Positions 35,370 through 46,007 of a stretch of 64,000 nt of DNA are shown in pieces (the stretch's first letter is position 1; every line of letters begins with the position of its first letter). Both the position numbers and the translations under genes were made by a program. Source of the stretch: Thermothielavioides terrestris NRRL 8126 (Eukaryota > Ascomycota > Sordariomycetes > Sordariales > Chaetomiaceae). Location of the stretch: positions 2,976,001 to 3,040,000 of the forward strand of contig NC_016461.1 of assembly GCF_000226115.1 (NCBI RefSeq). The letters are read 5' to 3'. A model generated the notes under the pieces. That model was not told the origin of the DNA. It saw nothing but the letters and a program-made list of their open reading frames with translations, and searched no databases.

Positions 35370-37405
35370 ATGGCAACAACACTACCGCCGCCGTCGAAGC
35401 GGGTAAGGAGAGAAGAAATTGAGCGCACGCAGACGCAACAGGATGTCGCCCCGCTTCTGGCCCGCGACCGCGGGTCGTTCAAGGCCCACTTCGTCGACAG
35501 CGACGGCAACGAGATGGCCGGCGTGGTCGATATCAACTTTGCCGATGCTACCGAGAAGAACGTTTCGGCACTGCTCAACCAAATGCTAGGGAGGGTTTGT
35601 GCTCTCGACGCTTGTGTTGGTCTTCGTCGAGCGCTTCTGACGGCGGTGCTGCTACTAGGACCGCGAAGACTTCACACCATACCGTTTCCGCATCCACATC
35701 CCGGGAAAGGACGTGATCGTAGATCAGTACCCCTCCGACTTGCTTGAATTGCTACAAAAACACGGTGTCACGAACCCCTCCGAGTAGGTCTGCGAATGCA
35801 TGCGTTTACCCGCGTCCTCGGCGGTCCAGTGACTGATCGGGTTGCAGGACCACAATCACCTTTAGCGCCGAACCGCAAGCCGTCTTCAAGGTCCACGCCG
35901 TCACGCGCCTGGCGCACCGCATCCCCGGCCACGGGCAGCCGATTCTTGCCTGTCAGTTCTCCCCGGTGTCGTCCAGCCGTCTGGCGACCGGGAGCGGCGA
36001 CAACACGGCGCGCATCTGGGATACCGACTCGGGCACGCCGAAGCACACACTGAAAGGGCACACTGGTTGGGTCCTGGGGGTGAATTGGAGTCCCGACGGC
36101 AAGTACCTGGCTACTTGCTCCATGGACAAAACGGTCCGGATATGGGACCCCGAGACTGGGAAGCAATTTGGACAGGATTTTAAGGGCCACGCCAAGTGGG
36201 TGTTGGCCGTGGCGTGGGAGCCCTATCATCGTGAGTGTCTCCCCCCTGGTCGTTTTGGTGCTTGCCATGCTGACATTGACCGTCAGTCTGGCGAGATGGG
36301 ACCGCCCGCCTGGCAAGTGCGAGCAAGGATGGCACATGTCGGATATGGATTGTCAACTCGGGACGGACGGAGCACGTCCTGAGCGGCCACAAGGGCTCCG
36401 TGAGCTGTGTAAGATGGGGCGGCACAGGCATGATTTACACAGGGTCCCACGACAAGAGCATTCGAGTCTGGGACGCCGTCAAGGGAACGCTGATGCACAG
36501 CTTCACCGCCCACGGCCACTGGATTAACCATATCGCCCTCTCGAGCGACCATGCTCTCCGCACCGCGTACTTCGACCAGGTCAGCGACGTTCCAGACACC
36601 GAAGAAGGCAAACGCGCAAAGGCGAAGGAGCGGTTTGAGAAGGCGGCTCGAATCCAAGGCAAGGTAGCCGAGCGATTGGTCTCTGCGAGTAAGCTTCCTT
36701 GTCACGTTTCTGTTACGTCCTAGGCTGTCTCCGGCACGGTCTAACAAGTGCTCCTCCAGGTGATGACTTCACCATGTACTTATGGGATCCGGTTAACAAC
36801 GGCAGTAAGCCCGTTGCCAGACTACTGGGCCACCAGAACAAGGTGAACCAGGTGCAGTTCTCCCCCGACGGGACCCTGATTGCCAGCGCGGGGTGGGACA
36901 ACAGCACGGTTAGCCCCGCCAACGATCCCCAACTTGTAGCACCAACCCGAGCAGCTGACACGGAATGCAATGCAGAAACTCTGGAACGCAAGGGACGGCA
37001 AGTTCTTGAAGAGCCTAAGGGGCCACGTCGCACCAGTAAGCCGCCAACCAAAACCAAGAGCCACACTTCTCTCCCGCATACTCGGCATCTGCTGATGACT
37101 GTCTACGACCAATAACAGGTCTACCAGTGCGCCTGGTCTGCCGACAGCCGGTTGCTCGTCACAGGCAGCAAGGACTGCACGCTGAAGGTGTGGAACGCAC
37201 GGAACGGGAACCTCGCGATGGATCTCCCGGGCCACGAAGACGAGGTATGTGGATGCGGACCTGAGGAACGCCTGCTTGGCATTTTAACGCGCCCTAACAT
37301 GTGTGTGCCTCTGTCTGCCAGGTCTATGCCGTGGACTGGGCGGCCGACGGGAAGATGGTCGGCTCGGGCGGGAAGGACAAAGCTGTGCGGACGTGGAGGA
37401 ATTGA
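35370..37405 (+). CDS. RSA4: Ribosome assembly factor Rsa4 (NLE/notchless)
   Basis: Eight exons: 35370-35594, 35659-35783, 35848-36230, 36287-36688, 36760-36908, 36976-37035, 37119-37244, 37322-37405; 517 aa, close to yeast Rsa4 (515). All phases agree and introns are 56-83 bp, several with CTGAC branch sites. Residues 30-115 form the NLE (ubiquitin-like) domain; the rest is an eight-bladed WD40 propeller with repeats such as GHTGWVLGVNWSPDGKYLA and DKTVRIWD, and the family-specific insert LRTAYFDQ. In yeast Rsa4 sits on the nucleolar pre-60S particle; its UBL domain binds the Rea1 MIDAS domain, and pulling by Rea1 drives remodelling. The last exon ends RTWRN, a usual terminus for this family. 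Confidence 0.93.
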
Positions 37406-39255
37406 GAGGGCCGGAAGAGGACCGGAAGGGGGGGAAGGAGGAAACGGGAGCCGATGATACCCTGCCATTAATGCAGTGCCGCGAACAGGACCGAGGCTGG
37501 ACACTGTTCGGAGACGATGCGCCCTCGCCCGCGCTTGCAGACCCTCCCATCGTGAATGAGTCCCGCGGTACCAGTGCCATCATTAGGTGCCGAATGGGTA
37601 TGGCGTGCATGCTGGAGCGAAGCAAGCACATGCTTGCGTCCATTCCACCACGGGGACAGCCCGCGCGATATCGCGTCAGAGAAGCCGACAGGTATGTAAT
37701 GTTACCGCGCTGCATCCAGTAACCCAAGCAACAGCCCCCGCGCAACATATCGCATCGCTTCTCCTGTCTCAAAATGGCAATGCCGAGACTGGGGTCCGGG
37801 GCGCGACGTTTACACAGTGACTCGCTAGCGCTCCTTGCTAGTTTTGTCATACAGGTAGCTTACTTGCCTAGTAGGTAGCTACCTAGCTGCATAACTGCTT
37901 AGATGGTACGTTCTTGATGTGTACCCGTCCGTCTAAAGATTTGGGCTAGCCGCTTTCCCATGCGCTGGCGCTGGTTGTGCGCGCATCTGGACGGCGCTTT
38001 TTTAGGCGCGCGGAACGCGGAACGCTCCCGCCCGTCTCGTCTCTCTCCCCCCGCCCGCCGCGCGAAATTGGCCCGCGGCGATGGCTGCCTACGCCTGCCT
38101 GGCCTGTTATTTCCATGCTTGCGATGGATGGTCCCTGCGTGCGCGTGTGGGTGGTGTCTCGGCATGCCGTGTGTGGTGTGCCGGCCGGACCCACTGCGTG
38201 CACCGACCGGGTCTCCCGAAGGGGATTTGGACGTGGAGGGGCAGTCGGGGAAGGTTGGTCCCTTCGGGTGGGTGCGGCGGAGCGGGTTCGTGGCTGGGTT
38301 ATGTTGTGCTGCCGCTGTGTTGTGCCATGCTGTGCCGAGGCACCGTCTTACCATCTTGCCTGTTGTGTTCAGGAGGGCCGCGATGGTGGCATTCTCTGCC
38401 CAGGTTCACGCCATGGCCGGGCCGGCTGAGCGGCAACGGTGGGCGGGAAGCGTGGTATTGTCTATCGTGTCGTATAAGGAAGAAGGTTGGAGTTAGTTCG
38501 CTGACTTAGAGCGGCATTTTTTGGTGTCGCGCTCGCCCTCGGCCTCGACGCAGACGCGGCTGGCGCTGGGACGGTAGCATCGTTGCTCGTCCCCGGCAGA
38601 TCCTAGACCAGGACACAGACTGGTACGGTACGCTTCACATTCTGCCCTGGTTTGCGAGATCTGAGTACATAACCGTACACCAGCTCCCTTGCTGTGCCTT
38701 GGCGCTCCTGGTGTTGTTCGCGGGGTGCTGCACGACCTCGCCAGGGGCAGGTATGGCGGCTAGTCGCGGGGGGCGCATGCTCGAGATGCGTGGTGGCGGG
38801 AGATGCGTTGTCAAGATCGTGACGGGGTTTGGGGGCAGCTGGTATTCCCATTAATCTGTCCGTATTTGTAACCGTAGAGTTATGTGGGAAGTCGATGTTC
38901 TCACTCGCGGACGAGACCCATGCGAAAAAAGCGCCCATTTCGTGTATATACGGAATACCGTCAAGGCCTGCGGTCCTGCATTTGACCCACCTGCCAGACT
39001 GAGACAAGCTGTTGTGGGCGACAGGCTGTGATACGCTGCCCAACGCTGCAAGCGCAGATTTACCAGGCGCGCTACCTACCAATGCGGGCCGTCCCTTTGC
39101 TGGAACTCCTGGCGGCGTGCGTTTGGCGGACGTTTCCTTTTCCCTTCGCGGCATATCCCTGCAAATGCAAACGAAGAAAGCTCCCCTGGACCAAGATGCC
39201 ATCTCGGAGAGACCAAGCTGCAAGCACAACAGCCACCACCGAGGAGGGTTATGGC
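37406..39255. other. Intergenic before second transposon island
   Basis: About 1.85 kb with several overlapping GC-rich frames (37899-38509, 38603-39229) of no recognisable content. Short TAGGTAGCTA-type repeats occur near 37853-37895. Confidence 0.45.
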
Positions 39256-39257
39256 TA

Positions 39258-39650
39258 AAGAGGTCCCGCCAAGACTAATTTCGGAGACTGCCGCTTACAA
39301 GTATTTACAATCGCCACGGGCTAAGCGGGGCCGCGACGACTTCGAGCAACATCAACAATAGTTAAACAATCGCAAAGACTCGTCGCAACAACTTCATACA
39401 ACTTTATGAAACCTCAACCAAATCGGAAAAAAAGGAAACCGAGATAACCCGTACCCCAACTATAACCCGTATCCTAACTATAACCTAAACCCTAACTAGC
39501 GGGGGGCTAGCGCTGCGCCCCGTACCCTTAGCGAACTAACCGCTTGAATGCCTTGGCGATAGTACAAACGCCTTGGCGATCGGGGTTGCGTAAAAACGTT
39601 GTAAAAACATTGCCGACAATTGGCCGGAATTAGTCTTGGCGGGACCTCTT
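39258..39650. mobile_element. MITE copy 1 (393 bp, TA duplication)
   Basis: Ends are inverted repeats AAGAGGTCCCGCCAAGACTA with TA on both sides (39256-39257, 39651-39652). No coding capacity. The inside holds degenerate ACCCTAAC/AACCCGTA repeats resembling fungal telomere sequence (39440-39500). It is homologous to 42416-42784 in reverse orientation. TIR and TA duplication suggest mobilisation by a pogo/Tc1-type transposase. Confidence 0.88.
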
Positions 39651-39842
39651 TAGCCATCAGCCCAAGGATGCTAGTGTGTAACGTCGCCCACCACAATTTC
39701 GAAGACACCAGGATCCCGAACACCACCCAAGCCACCAATTTCCTAGAGGTTAGAACACTACAACAACAACATCACCAGCTAGTTTTACGCCCAATTCTTG
39801 ATCAATCTTGACGGTTTGTTATTTTCTAGATACGTTAGGAAG

Positions 39843-41823
39843 ATGGCTAACTAGCCTAGCAAAGAAGATCAAATTCGCCTCGCAATTGAAGTATTCCAAG
39901 CTAAGAAGGTTCCTAGTCTTTGTTAAGCCGCCCTGCTCTTCGACATCCCCCTTACTACGCTGTTCGACCGCTTCAAGGGCCGTGCTATAACCTACTAGGC
40001 CGCTGCCTAACGGCTTCAACGCCTTACGCCTAAAGAGGAGGAATCTCTTATTAAGGCTATCTACCAGTTAGATATGTGGGGCTGGCCGATGTCGATCTCG
40101 GCTATCGAATATCTGGGCACCTAGCTTTTACAAGCTAAGAGCAACAATAAGCCTCTAAGAAAGAACTGGTACTACCACTTCCTTTCTAGGCATCTAGAGC
40201 TTCAAATACGCTACTCCTATACGTTGGATTAGTCGAAGAAGGATACGTTAGATCATTAGATAGCCGCCTAGTAGTTCAACCTATTCTAGACCACTTACCT
40301 AGTATATAGTATCGCCAACAACGATATCTATAATATAGATAAAAAAGGCTATATAAAAGAGATCGGTAACAACGATATAGTAATCGTTCTATACTATAAG
40401 GAGGAGGCACTATATTCGATTCAGCTAGGCAACTATAAGTAGGTGTCGATTATCGAATATATCTTAGCCAACGGCTTCGTTCTATCGCCCTTTATTATCT
40501 TCAAAGGTATATATATTCAATAGGCGTAGATTCCTTTGTACCTTGATAACAACGTAGTGATCTAGGGTTCTCCCAATAGCTAGATGGACTATAATATCGC
40601 CTTCGAATAGATTAAGCACTTTAACAAGTATATAGGCCCTTAAACTATTGGTATATATCGGTTATTGATCTTTAATAGCTATATATTATATATTTCATTT
40701 CAGTTCGTCGAATACTATAAATCTAACAAAATTATACTGCTTTACTTACTATTATATTCGACCTACGAACTATAGCCTTTCGATATAGGTATCTTTAGCC
40801 CTCTAGTATAATGATATTGCTAATTGGTTATAGAATACTGTCACAGCAAGGCAAAACAAGTGCTGGATGACTCGCAGCTAAATTGATCCTCGATTGATGA
40901 AGACTTTAAGTCTAAGGAGAGAGAGGAAAACTATCAATATATAGGTGGAAAACCGTGCTAAAATACCTTGGGTAGTGCGTATAGACAATTTGTAGTAGGG
41001 CTGCAATTTGCAGTAGGGCTGCAAAGTCTGTGCGCTACGGGGTAAGACGCGGTTTGCCTTATTAGTGCGTTTTTCCTTATCGGCAAGTCAACTCCTCCTT
41101 CCTAATCTAGAAGTCGACTCGAATCTTGTAAATCCACCAACTCGGGAAGTCACGTAGGCGTGTAGTCACGTGACAGGTCCGTGCGCAAGTCATGTGATGG
41201 TGGTCAGCGTGCTATGCTGTTATAAACACACCCTATTTGACGCTAGCTAGATCAACAACTACCAGTTCTTAACCATTTACCTATAGGCATATAAGACAAT
41301 TCGTAAGAATATCGTAAGCGTATAGAGGGGGGCTAGTTTAATACCATTTAAACCTAAAAAGATTATAGTACGCTATCGCCTAAAGACCCCTCTATTTATA
41401 AGCTTCACCGACAGTTCTAGGCAGTCTATAGGCATCGAAACTATTAGCACTATAGCTTCGAGGATTAATAGTCTTATAGAGGAGGTTATAAAGGTTTGTA
41501 CTATACTGATTAAATAGAAAATAGCCCAGTTGAAGGAGGAATATCTAACTCTACAAGCTGACTACAATACACTTAATAGGCTAAACAAAGCGCTAGTCAA
41601 GAAGAGGCTAGAAAGAAGGAAAAGAGCTACAAAGAAGCACTCTAGCAAGGCCTATATACTGACAGTTGCAGCCATTTGAGAGCAACTACGTTAGAGGCAG
41701 GAGATTGAGGATAAGATAGCGAAGGCGAAGGCATTTTAGGTAGCTATTCAGGGCGTTGTAGGCTTTGCAAAGAAGGTCAATAAGGAGCTCCTGGCACTGG
41801 GCTTCGAAACCACCATCTTCTAG
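39843..41823 (+). pseudogene. Fot1/pogo transposase with stops and insertion
   Basis: Starts MAN at 39843 and, read through stops (mostly TAG, some TAA), shows the N-terminal helix-turn-helix (EDQIRLAIEVFQAKKVPSL), a CENP-B-like second DNA-binding region, and the DDE core: NIDKKGY (first Asp, about 40339), RLLIFNS (where the second Asp is expected; Phe or Asn now occupies it), and ELQPFDIGIF near 40770-40800. The frame resumes after the insertion at 41281 and ends in a Lys-rich coiled region. It is inactive. It is a different family from the 12.7-23.6 kb element. Confidence 0.82.
40839..41275 (+). mobile_element. Probable solo LTR inside the Fot1 transposase
   Basis: 437 bp beginning TGTCACAGCAAGGC and ending TTCTTAACCA (TG...CA). 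The flanking 5-mers are AATAC and TTTAC, an imperfect duplication. Removing the insert plus one 5-mer joins GAA TAC to CTA TAG GCA and keeps the transposase frame, which is strong support. Inside are CACGTGAC and a TATAAACACACC box about 45 bp before the end, as expected of an LTR promoter. No internal coding region exists, so recombination between LTRs probably removed it. Confidence 0.65.
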
Positions 41824-42008
41824 TAGTTGGCTGTGTATTACTGGCTTGCGAATAGCTTCAATTTTGAGCCGTTTTGGGATGTCTTGGTTGGTGATACTAG
41901 TTCTAGTGTTGTGGCTTACCCCTGAATTTTGTGTGGAAATTAGCTTACTAGATTCGATATTCAGGAACCAGGTGTATTCGAAATTGTGGTGGGCGACGTT
42001 ATAGTGTA

Positions 42009-42413
42009 TTATTGTGTAGTTAGGGTAGGTAAGACATGCTATGTAAGGCTGATGGGACGGCGCCCGGAGTGGGGGCATCTGCGTCCGCGAGAGCTGTAGG
42101 GTGCGGCACATGCTCGGCGGTTTTTGCCCTCGCTTGCTCAGCCAGATCTGATGCAGTACACTCCTATACGCCGTACTGCGTGTCGTATACTGTGAGATAT
42201 ATACAGGAACGTACACCAATCTACGCAGGTTGGGCAGCTACTGCCGCAGTCTGAGCTATTTTTCTCTTTTCTTCTGAAGCCCTGGCTCGTCCAGCCGAGA
42301 CATCGGTGCTCATGGCCAGGCAAGGATCCAATGATCCCATGGATGAGGTGGGTGAACGGGTTGGGCCGGGCACGGTCCGGAATAGCATGCCGCACCGAAA
42401 AGCGGCTGGATCT
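42009..42413. other. Spacer between Fot1 element and MITE copy 2
   Basis: About 400 bp of unremarkable, higher-GC DNA between two transposon copies. No gene or repeat recognised. Confidence 0.5.
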
Positions 42414-42415
42414 TA

Positions 42416-42784
42416 AAGAGGTCCCGCCAAGACTAATTTCGGCCAATTGTCGGCAATGTTTTTACAACGTCAGTACCCCGCCAAGACCCCCACGGGGTTT
42501 GCACTATCGCCAAGGGTTAGTTCGCCGGGGGTGCAGGGGGCGGCGCCAGCCCCCCGCTAGTTAGGGTGAGGGTTATAGTTAGGGTGAGGGTCAAGGTTAG
42601 GGTGCGGGTTAACTTCGTTTTCTTTCTTTTTAATTTGGTTGAGGTTTCACGAAGTTGTTGCTACGAGTCCTTGCAATTCTTCGTTGTTGATGTTGCTCGA
42701 AGTCGTGGCGACCCCGCTCCCTCGCGGCAATTTGTAAATACTTGTAAGCGGTAGGTTCCGAAATTAGTCTTGGCGGGACCTCTT
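42416..42784. mobile_element. MITE copy 2 (369 bp, TA duplication)
   Basis: Same family as 39258-39650 but inverted relative to it. Ends AAGAGGTCCCGCCAAGACTA with TA on both sides (42414-42415, 42785-42786). The interior carries TTAGGGTGAGGGTTATAG-type repeats (42562-42610), degenerate forms of the TTAGGG telomere unit. Confidence 0.88.
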
Positions 42785-42786
42785 TA

Positions 42787-45700
42787 AGAATAACCAAGAA
42801 GCGGAAGCCGCAATGCAAAAGGCCCGGGGCTGGTGGAAATGGCATTTGACTTTAGCCTATCAAATCCCCATCGCGTTACACTATGAAGTTATCGCCTCGG
42901 GAGATCCCGGGTGGTTCGTCGGCCGTGTCCATTCGGGTTGCCGCATGCAAATCGGCCGGCCCCATGCGCCTGGGGGACAGATTTCGCGGCATGTGTCGAA
43001 CAGAAAATTTTCCTTTGCTCCTTGCCAAGAAACTTAGCCCACTGGGCGTCCGTCACTGGCCCGAAGGGGTCTGGCAGTGCCGCCCGGACCTCGCATCAGC
43101 AGCGTGCTCCCGACCCCGCCACACGTTGCCCAGGGCGAGCCTCTGAGTGGACGGGATTCCATGGTGTTTGCTCGTATGTCAGTGGTAGGTAGGCAATCGC
43201 TAAGCAATCACACGGCAGGCTTCATCGCGCTCCCGACGCGGGAAAAACTGGACACAGGAGGTCGGGGTGTTGAGTGGGGGCAAGCTACCGCAACGGCCGG
43301 GGCCGCCGGAGGGGTTGAAGACGACACAGTACTGTGTAGGTGGGGCGGGGGAATTCAGTTCCCACCGTTCCACGGCTCAACCAGGAAGTTGAAACGAAGC
43401 CAACGAGTTTCGGGCTTACGGCTTACCGAGTACTGTACACAGTCCTTGGTGCGCCAACAATTGGTTCCCGAGAGCATGTATGTAGTATGCATACCTCCCA
43501 AAGTATGTAACGCCTCGAGGTCGAGGTCGTCCCTCCACCGGATTGACGGAGTTGAAGCCGACGTCGCTGCGACCGTGGACGGCATGGGAGGGAACGAGGC
43601 AACTGGCCATCTGCCGTGTCTGGCCAACGTTGGAGGATTGGAGGTTAGTCTGCGCCTGGCTCGCCTGGCTTCGGGAAGGCTCTGGGGCGTCCACTCTGAT
43701 GTAATCACAGTCTCGTCGCGAACATGATGCGCGCAGTCTTCGACTGCCCCTTACCCCTGAGGTCGGTGGTTCCTGATTTGTGTTCATGCAGCATTCAGTG
43801 GCCAATCTGGTGTACTTTGCCGCGGCTGTCACATGTGCAAATCCCATTGCTGCCAATCCCATTGCTGCCAGTGGACGTCCAAGCCCCTTTCCTAGCCAGG
43901 AAAGATGTAAGTCGTCCCATGTTGCACGGCAATGCGTGTGTGCATTTGGTAGGCCAAGTTCCAGCGAGGGAGGTGTCTGACAATCGCGGATAAACCGGGG
44001 AGCTCAATGTGATCCATACTGTTGGGAATGCTGAGGGCGTGGGATCGACGTGAGGGCCTGGCCTCCGTCGATCCCAGTTGCTCAACGCTGCCGTTCCACA
44101 GCTTCGAGGCCAAGCTTTCTTTCTGGCATGCCGCCCCATCAGCTGGTGCTCCCATGTGCCCCTCGTTCTGGTAACCTGCGGCACAAAATTACGTGAAAAG
44201 CTGAAAGCAAGCATGCAACTGTACCGAAAGGGACAGCCAAGCCGCTGGCAATTAGGCGCTGAAATCACCATGAGCAGACGGAACCTCCATGAAAGGTGGG
44301 TTTGTGAGGAAGTAACGGACAATGAGGAGGGGGTTCCCGCGTTCCACCAAGTGAAGACCAACATATGGGACTCCCAAGAAGAATGCCTCAACAGCTCAGG
44401 TAGTGTAGTGTATATCGAAGCACGGAGCCAAAGAGCCCGGGCTGTTGTCTCAGCAGCTGGGCAGCTGGTCTCACAAGTGGCCTGGGACTGGCCTGGTGTT
44501 GCATCCTGGACGCCGAGCCCAACCGCGTGTTGGAGGACCAGCCCCCCTGTCACCCGCAGCACAGCCCACCCCACATCCCTGCCCTGTCCAGGCCCTTGTT
44601 CCTTTCTTTCAGTTATCCCTCCCTTGTTACACTACACTAGCAGCCCTTGCTGGATCCAGTCTGGGCTGGAATGACGGGCAGCAAAGTGCGGGACAAGCGC
44701 CGCCCCAGCCGGGCCGCCCCACTGGCAGTGTTCCATCGAGAAACTTCTCACGCAGCGTGAAGCCAGTTTTCTCGGCCCGGATAAAAATATGTCTGTAGTA
44801 CCTCTGCGATTCCATGGGTTTCGTGATCCTCACGCCGCGAGGAGCCTTGAGCACTCTCGCGCCGCCCGGTCTCCGTGTCGTCCCTCCTTTTCTCCCCCTC
44901 CGAGTCACTTGAGCCAGCCTCCCTCCCTCCAGGTCCCTCGCCCCTCGGCGCCCCCCCTTGTGGCTAGCTCTCGTGCAACCAGCCTCCGTTTCGTGCATTC
45001 ATCCAGCAACAGAGACCTCCAAGGCAAGTAGATCTTTTGCATATTTCGCGATCCTGCGCGGAGGATCAGCAGCAAGGTCCTGCAACACTTGCAAGCGCGT
45101 TGTTGGCTTGGCGCCGTGGTGTACTCGGCCCAGAATCTCTCAGAACGACGGAACTCCGCACATTGGGGGGGCTCTTACGTCAGAGGTGACGGCTACACTG
45201 CACTAGACAGCTCAGTGGGCGCTAAGGCTGTCACTTGGTAGCTTCCATGCATTCCAACAACACCCTCAATGGATCATGTATCCAGCACGACTCGGTACCT
45301 TGCTTTAAAAGCGCAATCTCGGCCAAATTCACTTGCCCGTGCATTGGTACTTGTAGCTAACACCCCCATTACAGCCATCGGCTCCTCGACAGCTGCCCAT
45401 CCCTCCCTGCACCGGTTCTTGGCGGCTTCTCCCTCGACGGCGAGACTTCCCTCCCACCCCCTTTTCGCACACCCCGTGTGTCTCCGACGGCTGCGAAGCT
45501 TCACTACGTTTGTGAAGCAGCTCACGCCGAGTGGTACCTGTCTCCCTCGAACTGTGCTGTAGGCACCAAGCCCGGCCCGGAACCCTCCTCCTTCCTTTTC
45601 CGGCGCTGCTCCTCCGGCCGCGGCCGCCTTCCCGGCCGCCTTTCCGCCGCCTTCCGGGTTCCGTGCCGATCAACCCCGGTCTTCGAATTCCTCAGGCCTG

Positions 45701-46007
45701 CGCCGCACCCCGCCGACCGAGCTACTGCCTCTGAATAGCCCGACTTCCTCTGAATAGCCCGCCGAGTTTGGACCCGCTTTCGACACGGGCACAAATTTGT
45801 TTTCTCCTGTTTCCGAAAAACCGACTCTCTTTTCTCCGCAGTGGCCATCACTTCTCCATCCTCTGTTCCTCCATGGGCTTGACACACGGAGCTCAATAGC
45901 ACCTGTCTCTCCGCTATACCGCCCCGTCGAGTCCCTTACTCGGTGGCCACACGTCCCTCTCGAGTCCGCTATTCTCGTCGTTCGATTCTCAGCCTCGTTC
46001 GCCCACC
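42787..46007. other. Intergenic, long leader region of TPS3-like gene
   Basis: About 3.2 kb without a supported gene. Overlapping frames at 43077-43727 (plus) and 43795-44574 (minus) show no domain or splice pattern. From about 45400 to 46000 the plus strand is C/T-rich, as in fungal promoters and 5' leaders. Part of the region may be transcribed upstream of the start at 46008. Confidence 0.45.

Larger units (their letters stand above)
39674..42006 (+). mobile_element. Decayed Fot1-type transposon, with insert
   Basis: Inverted ends of about 45 bp (39674-39720 and 42006-41960, sharing AACGTCGCCCACCACAATTT) with TA on both sides (39672-39673, 42007-42008). Total 2333 bp; removing the inner insertion of 442 bp leaves about 1.89 kb, the usual Fot1 size. 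The extreme outer 8 bp of the two ends differ at four positions, so end positions could be off by a few bases. Confidence 0.85.

Noticed and set aside
29135..37405. Biosynthetic or defence gene cluster
   Set aside because: Neighbouring genes (CAX exchanger, Rsa4, unnamed proteins) share no pathway, and there is no backbone synthase, so no cluster is claimed.
43795..44574. 259-codon minus-strand frame
   Set aside because: No recognisable motif, no splice context and overlapping frames on the opposite strand. Cys/Trp scatter is typical of random translation.
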